64,000 nucleotides of DNA from assembly GCA_038087015.1 (NCBI GenBank), contig JASBNA010000001.1, positions 992,001 through 1,056,000 on the forward strand. Direction: 5' to 3'. The stretch comes from Cerrena zonata. Lineage: Eukaryota; Basidiomycota; Agaricomycetes; Polyporales; Cerrenaceae. Shown in pieces: positions 59,880 to 64,000 of this stretch (the stretch's first letter is position 1; the number at the start of each line of letters is the position of its first letter). Below the pieces are notes generated by a model, which saw nothing but the letters and a program-made list of their open reading frames with translations, was not told the origin of the DNA and ran no database searches. Position numbers and translations under genes: made by a program.

Positions 59880-60172
59880 CTGTGTAGTTGATTTTGACTG
59901 GCATAATTGTTAGGGTATTTATCGATTTTCCTAGTTATATATTTACCTATAAGATCACCAATACGTTGAAGGTTCAGAAGAAGTTACAATACGTTCAACT
60001 TCAAATTGGAGTTGAAGCAACCATTCTGTGAAGCCTACTACGCCACCAAGTGACTGTGACTGTACGCGACACCAAGATCACGGCGCGCCCTGTCACAAGA
60101 AGTCACAAACTCCTCTTCTAGCGTCTGCCGAGGAGAGATTGTGCAAGTCTCTGTTCTCTACTTTCTTCCATC

Positions 60173-63100
60173 ATGAATATCTTTAGAAGCCGTGAGTGTC
60201 ACAGAATGAATCTAAACGTTATCCTAACACCGTGCTTGTAGTGATAGGCAAAGTTTGGCGTGAGTAAAAAAGCTCGGAAAGCGCGTTCTGGTTTAGATCT
60301 ATGTAACCCTGACATCATCTCGATAACGCAGACGACCCCAATGCGGCAGAGGTCGTCAAGATCTCCGAAGGTCAATTATTCCTTGTGCGTTCTGGTACTG
60401 TGCGAAGTGATAGGGAATGCATGTGAGTATCTGTATGCTTCCCTCGGATTGTTTTCACCTGATTCCATAAGAATCCAGATACAATGATGCAATGCTCACT
60501 ATACGCCGCTCGAATGTGGAGCACAATTTCCAACTCGTTGCCACCCGTGTGTTTGAGGAAGGTGACCAAGAGTTGCTTGAGGATGAGGATGAAAGTATGT
60601 ACTTCTCATTTCAATCTTTTGGTGCTTGGATCTTACATGAATATACAGCCGACGATGAGAGGGTGTTCTTAATCGGAGAAGAGCTACAATATCGAACCGG
60701 AACCACAATCGAAGGGGAACCAACATTTGTCTGGAGAGACCTCGAGGGCGACGTGGACGAATTCTATGAATTTGTTGCAGCTGGGACCAATGAACCCACT
60801 CGCGCATTCTTCGAGACTTGCATGTATCGGGCCATGTACGAACGCAAATACAGACGGAGTGCCGATAACACTGCAGATTCAGACCTAAATGAATTCGTAT
60901 GGCAGTACGTCTCATATGTGGCTTGAAATATGACCTTCACGACTAAACTATAATTGACAGACCTCCCACGCAGAAGAGTAAAGACAAGGGGAAGGGGAAG
61001 AGTACAAGGAAGCCTTCAGTGGCGGAAGATACGACGGCACTTGCCGCATCTATGAACCAACTCTCAGTCGAGCCTTCAACCTCTACCACCACACCTGAAG
61101 TTGCCACTGCTCCCGCTCCTGTTGTTATGGAGAAGAAACCACCAGTCGCAGCAGATTTCCCAACTCTCATTGCCGCCCCAGCTAAACTTCATCTTTGGAA
61201 GAGAGAAGGCGGATTCTTCGTTCACCAAGACGACGTCATTGCACAGATTGTCCAAATGCCAAATGCCGGACCTTTTGATTACTGGTTATTGGCTACGGCT
61301 GAAGATGCACGACGAGTCCTATCCCACAAAATCTCGTCGGATATGAACGAACGATGGGCTACGAAACTCAGCTCGATGACTTGGAATCATTTGAGTGACT
61401 CCGGGTTCCAGAGTAGTTGGTGTTTGATGTTCTCTGGTGCTGATGAGTTTGAACAATTCAAATATGCGTTCACAAGGGCACTTTGGGAAACCGCTAATGA
61501 GTATTCTTGGGAAAAGGCAAAGGTATGCATTTTCTGTAATTTGTACGGTGTAGTTGAATTGACCGACTGTCATGCTAGGCGGATGAGCAAGCGTACATCA
61601 TGAGTTCCGCGACAGAGGATATCGAGATGGCAGACGTTGAAAACGACTCGGACGAGGAAGATGCTGTAGCTGAAGAGCTGGGTAAGTCATCTCATCCACT
61701 CTTGTTGAAACTGATTCTCTAATTATACAACAGACAAGAGTGACGACGAGTCAGAGCCTGAGGATGAACTTGAATATCAGGATGAAGAGGATCAACCACC
61801 ACCATTGACCAAGGGCGAACGAAATTCGCAGCTTACAGTTGGTTACAAAGGCGACCGTTCATACGTCGTTCGGGGAAATAATATTGGTGTCTTCAGCCAT
61901 ACTGGTGATAACGTCAGGTATCATGCGACCATTGGTAATCTCGCTACACCCAAAGGCAAGGGATTCAATCCCAAAGAGGTACATATCATCTTTTCTTTTC
62001 CTGAACAATCTAAACTAAGTCTACTTGGAAGGTTATGCTTCACGAGCAAGATTCCAAGATGGTGCTGATGAATCCTCATGAGCCCAACTCACTCTTCAAT
62101 CTCGACATCGAAACAGGCAAGATCGTTGAAGAATGGAAAGTCCACGACGACATCACTGTCGATCACATGGCTCCCGACTCCAAATTCTCGCAAATGACAA
62201 CAGAGCAAACCCTCGTCGGTGCCTCACATAACGCGCTCTTCCGCATTGATCCCCGTATTTCTGGAAAGAAGATGGTGGACAGTCAGTACAAGCAATACGT
62301 GAGCAAGAACAAGTTCTCTGGCGTCACGACGACGGCATCTGGTAAACTTGCCGTGGCAAGTGAGAAGGGTGATATTAGGTTGTTTGATGCAATTGGAAAG
62401 AATGCAAAGACCGCTCTTCCACCGTTGGGTGACCCGATTATCGGTATCGACGTCACAGCGAATGGCAGATGGATCGTGGCCACAACCAAGACATATCTCC
62501 TACTTATCGATACACTCATCGGAGAAGGACGATATACAGGTAGTCTGGGCTTTGACAGAAGTTTCCCGGCCAATGCCAAACCGATCCCAAGAAGGCTACA
62601 ACTACGAGCAGAACATGTTGCATATATGGATCGGAGTGTCACATTCACTCCCGCGAGGTAAGTTTCCACAACGCAGTTGGACCCCCACCCTCAAAAGTTA
62701 TTTTTGGTGGCTGCTTCGGCCGATGGAGCTAATGAGAGTTTGGTTATTTTTTGATCTGTATAGATTCAATATGGGCGAAGGGCAGGAGGAGAACGCCATC
62801 GTCACGTCAACGGGGCCGTTCGTCGTAGCATGGGACTTTGCCAAGCTTAAGAAAGGTCACCTGGACAAGTACGAGATCAAGAAGTACGTCTTTCTCCAAC
62901 ACTTTTTTTATATCTGTCAGTTATGCGTTTCCTGGAGATGCCTGAGATGTCCTTAAAATAAGGGTTCTCGGTACCTGGGACGCCGCGACTGTATTGTATA
63001 GGTGTTGACACGCTGACAATGTCTTTTTTCCATTTCTTCTATAGGTATGAGGATCACGTTGTTCAAGATAATTTCAAGTTTGGCGATGACAAAGAAATTG

Positions 63101-63371
63101 TATGTGCCCACTTTCTTCTTTCATATACTTTCCCACCCCATCAAATTTCAATTCAAAATCACCACTTCCTTGATTCACTTGGAGTGTTATTTGCAAAACC
63201 GCATACACAATACTGACAATGACTGTTTCCTTTTAGATCGTCGCATTGGATAATAATGTCTTGACCGTGAACAAGAAGAATCTCAAGAGACCCGGTCCTG
63301 CATCGCTTGCGACTACCAGCGATACGAGGAACCTCCGGAGCAGATCGAGTATTGTCAATACTCCTTTCTGA
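60173..63371 (+). CDS. VID27: Vacuolar import and degradation protein Vid27
   Basis: Twelve exons: 60173-60191, 60242-60259, 60332-60422, 60479-60594, 60649-60904, 60961-61522, 61579-61681, 61734-61978, 62032-62657, 62764-62883, 63045-63099, 63237-63371; 781 aa. The first three exons are tiny (19, 18 and 91 nt), encoding MNIFRSLIGKVWHDPNAAEVV. A PH-like N-terminal part with the block KLHLWKREGGFFVHQDD is followed by an acidic linker and the C-terminal Vid27 propeller-like domain: YVVRGNNIGVFSHT, LHEQDSKMVLMNPHEPNSLFNLD, GASHNALFRIDPR and ASEKGDIRLFD. The architecture and the order of these blocks are specific to Vid27, named from yeast glucose-induced turnover of fructose-1,6-bisphosphatase. 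Its biochemical activity is not known. All exon phases agree. Confidence 0.92.
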
Positions 63372-64000
63372 TTGGGGGTAAGACGTAATCCATAATGAGG
63401 GGAGATGAGGTATGAGATATAGAGAAGCATTTCTTTGTCCATTCTTTTTACGAGGTCAAGTAGTTTCTATAGTTGTATTTGTTATGATTTATGATGTCCT
63501 TTTTATTCTTCTTCGAGGTCGAGAAGTCCTTTTGTGCAGCCGAATGTACATGTATTAGTACTTTACTTCCGTATATCAACATGAACTGTTTTTCAGGCAC
63601 AATCGGTTTCGATAAATTGAGGTCCATAGCTGGTCCACAGTAAGGAGGAATGCAAAACAAGCTATTGGTCGAAAAACTTTGCTTCCTTATCACAGAGATT
63701 GTCCAAAGATATGGCCAACTGAACAAGCGAAATGAAATAGCGGCACCAACATACCACCACACACGCATACAACGACCTTTTGCTTGATCACACCCGGGGA
63801 GAACGAAGGGAGAGAGGAAAGGAAAAGTCGATAGACTCGTAGGGATGCGTTTTTATTATTGACATACGACACGGTTTATGAATGTGATGATGCACTCTGG
63901 AACCTAATCCTCCGAGGATCCCGAAAGACCAAAGATAAAAAGTACAAAAAATGGGGCTGCTAAAAATCTCTATATCTGGTCGTCTTCATGATATTAATTA
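63372..64000. other. Intergenic to the right edge
   Basis: These 629 bp follow the VID27 stop. The right part may hold the 3' UTR of a further gene. Minus-strand ORFs at 63448-63768 and 63690-63872 show no domain. No RNA gene is recognised. Confidence 0.45.

Overview
This window is nuclear DNA from a filamentous fungus, most likely a basidiomycete of the Agaricomycetes. Genes are closely packed and cut by many short introns, mostly about 50 to 65 nt with GT-AG ends. The proteins are conserved eukaryotic housekeeping families, with a Zn2Cys6 regulator, a Kre9-type wall protein and an HDEL-ended PDI. I saw no transposon, tRNA, rRNA, CRISPR array or bacterial-type operon. All gene models below were joined by hand from splice sites and reading phase. 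Exon coordinates are given in each entry, and every model closes in frame except where a frameshift is stated.

Layout. 1-7510: the 3' end of a COP9 signalosome subunit 4 gene (+), a CTD kinase of the CDK12/Ctk1 type (-) and a DCAF-type WD40 protein (-). 7923-11625: a vacuolar aspartic protease (-) head to head with a BRD8/Bdc1-type bromodomain gene (+). 11953-23635: TRA1 (-), the giant scaffold of NuA4 and SAGA. 24385-30595: three + strand genes, namely an orphan seven-span membrane protein, verprolin and protein disulfide isomerase. 30859-36227: TCTP (-), UTP15 (+) and CTNNBL1 (-). 36727-39072: an RBM42-type RNA-binding protein (-) and ribosomal protein uL18 (+). 39257-44700: MED17 (-) and a Zn2Cys6 transcription factor (+). 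44932-55459: a Kre9-like GPI protein (-), VPS24, IDH2 and SSD1 (all +). 56440-63371: an RNase P/MRP Rpr2/Snm1-like subunit (-), a BTB protein (+), a small unknown protein (-) and VID27 (+).

The genes do not form a pathway cluster, but transcription and RNA themes recur: CTD kinase, BRD8-like, Tra1, Med17, Ctnnbl1, Rbm42, Utp15, RNase P subunit and Ssd1. The strongest organising feature is head-to-head pairing. Eight minus-strand genes each share a 250-750 bp promoter region with a plus-strand neighbour, and three of these regions carry a CACGTG box.

I found no convincing new biological system. The observations most worth checking are two one-base frameshifts of the same type (extra A in an AAG codon) in TRA1 and CTNNBL1, an intact RNase II aspartate quartet in the Ssd1 protein together with NDR-kinase-type sites, two GC-AG introns, an orphan seven-span membrane protein with a 390-residue tail, and the shared promoter motifs.
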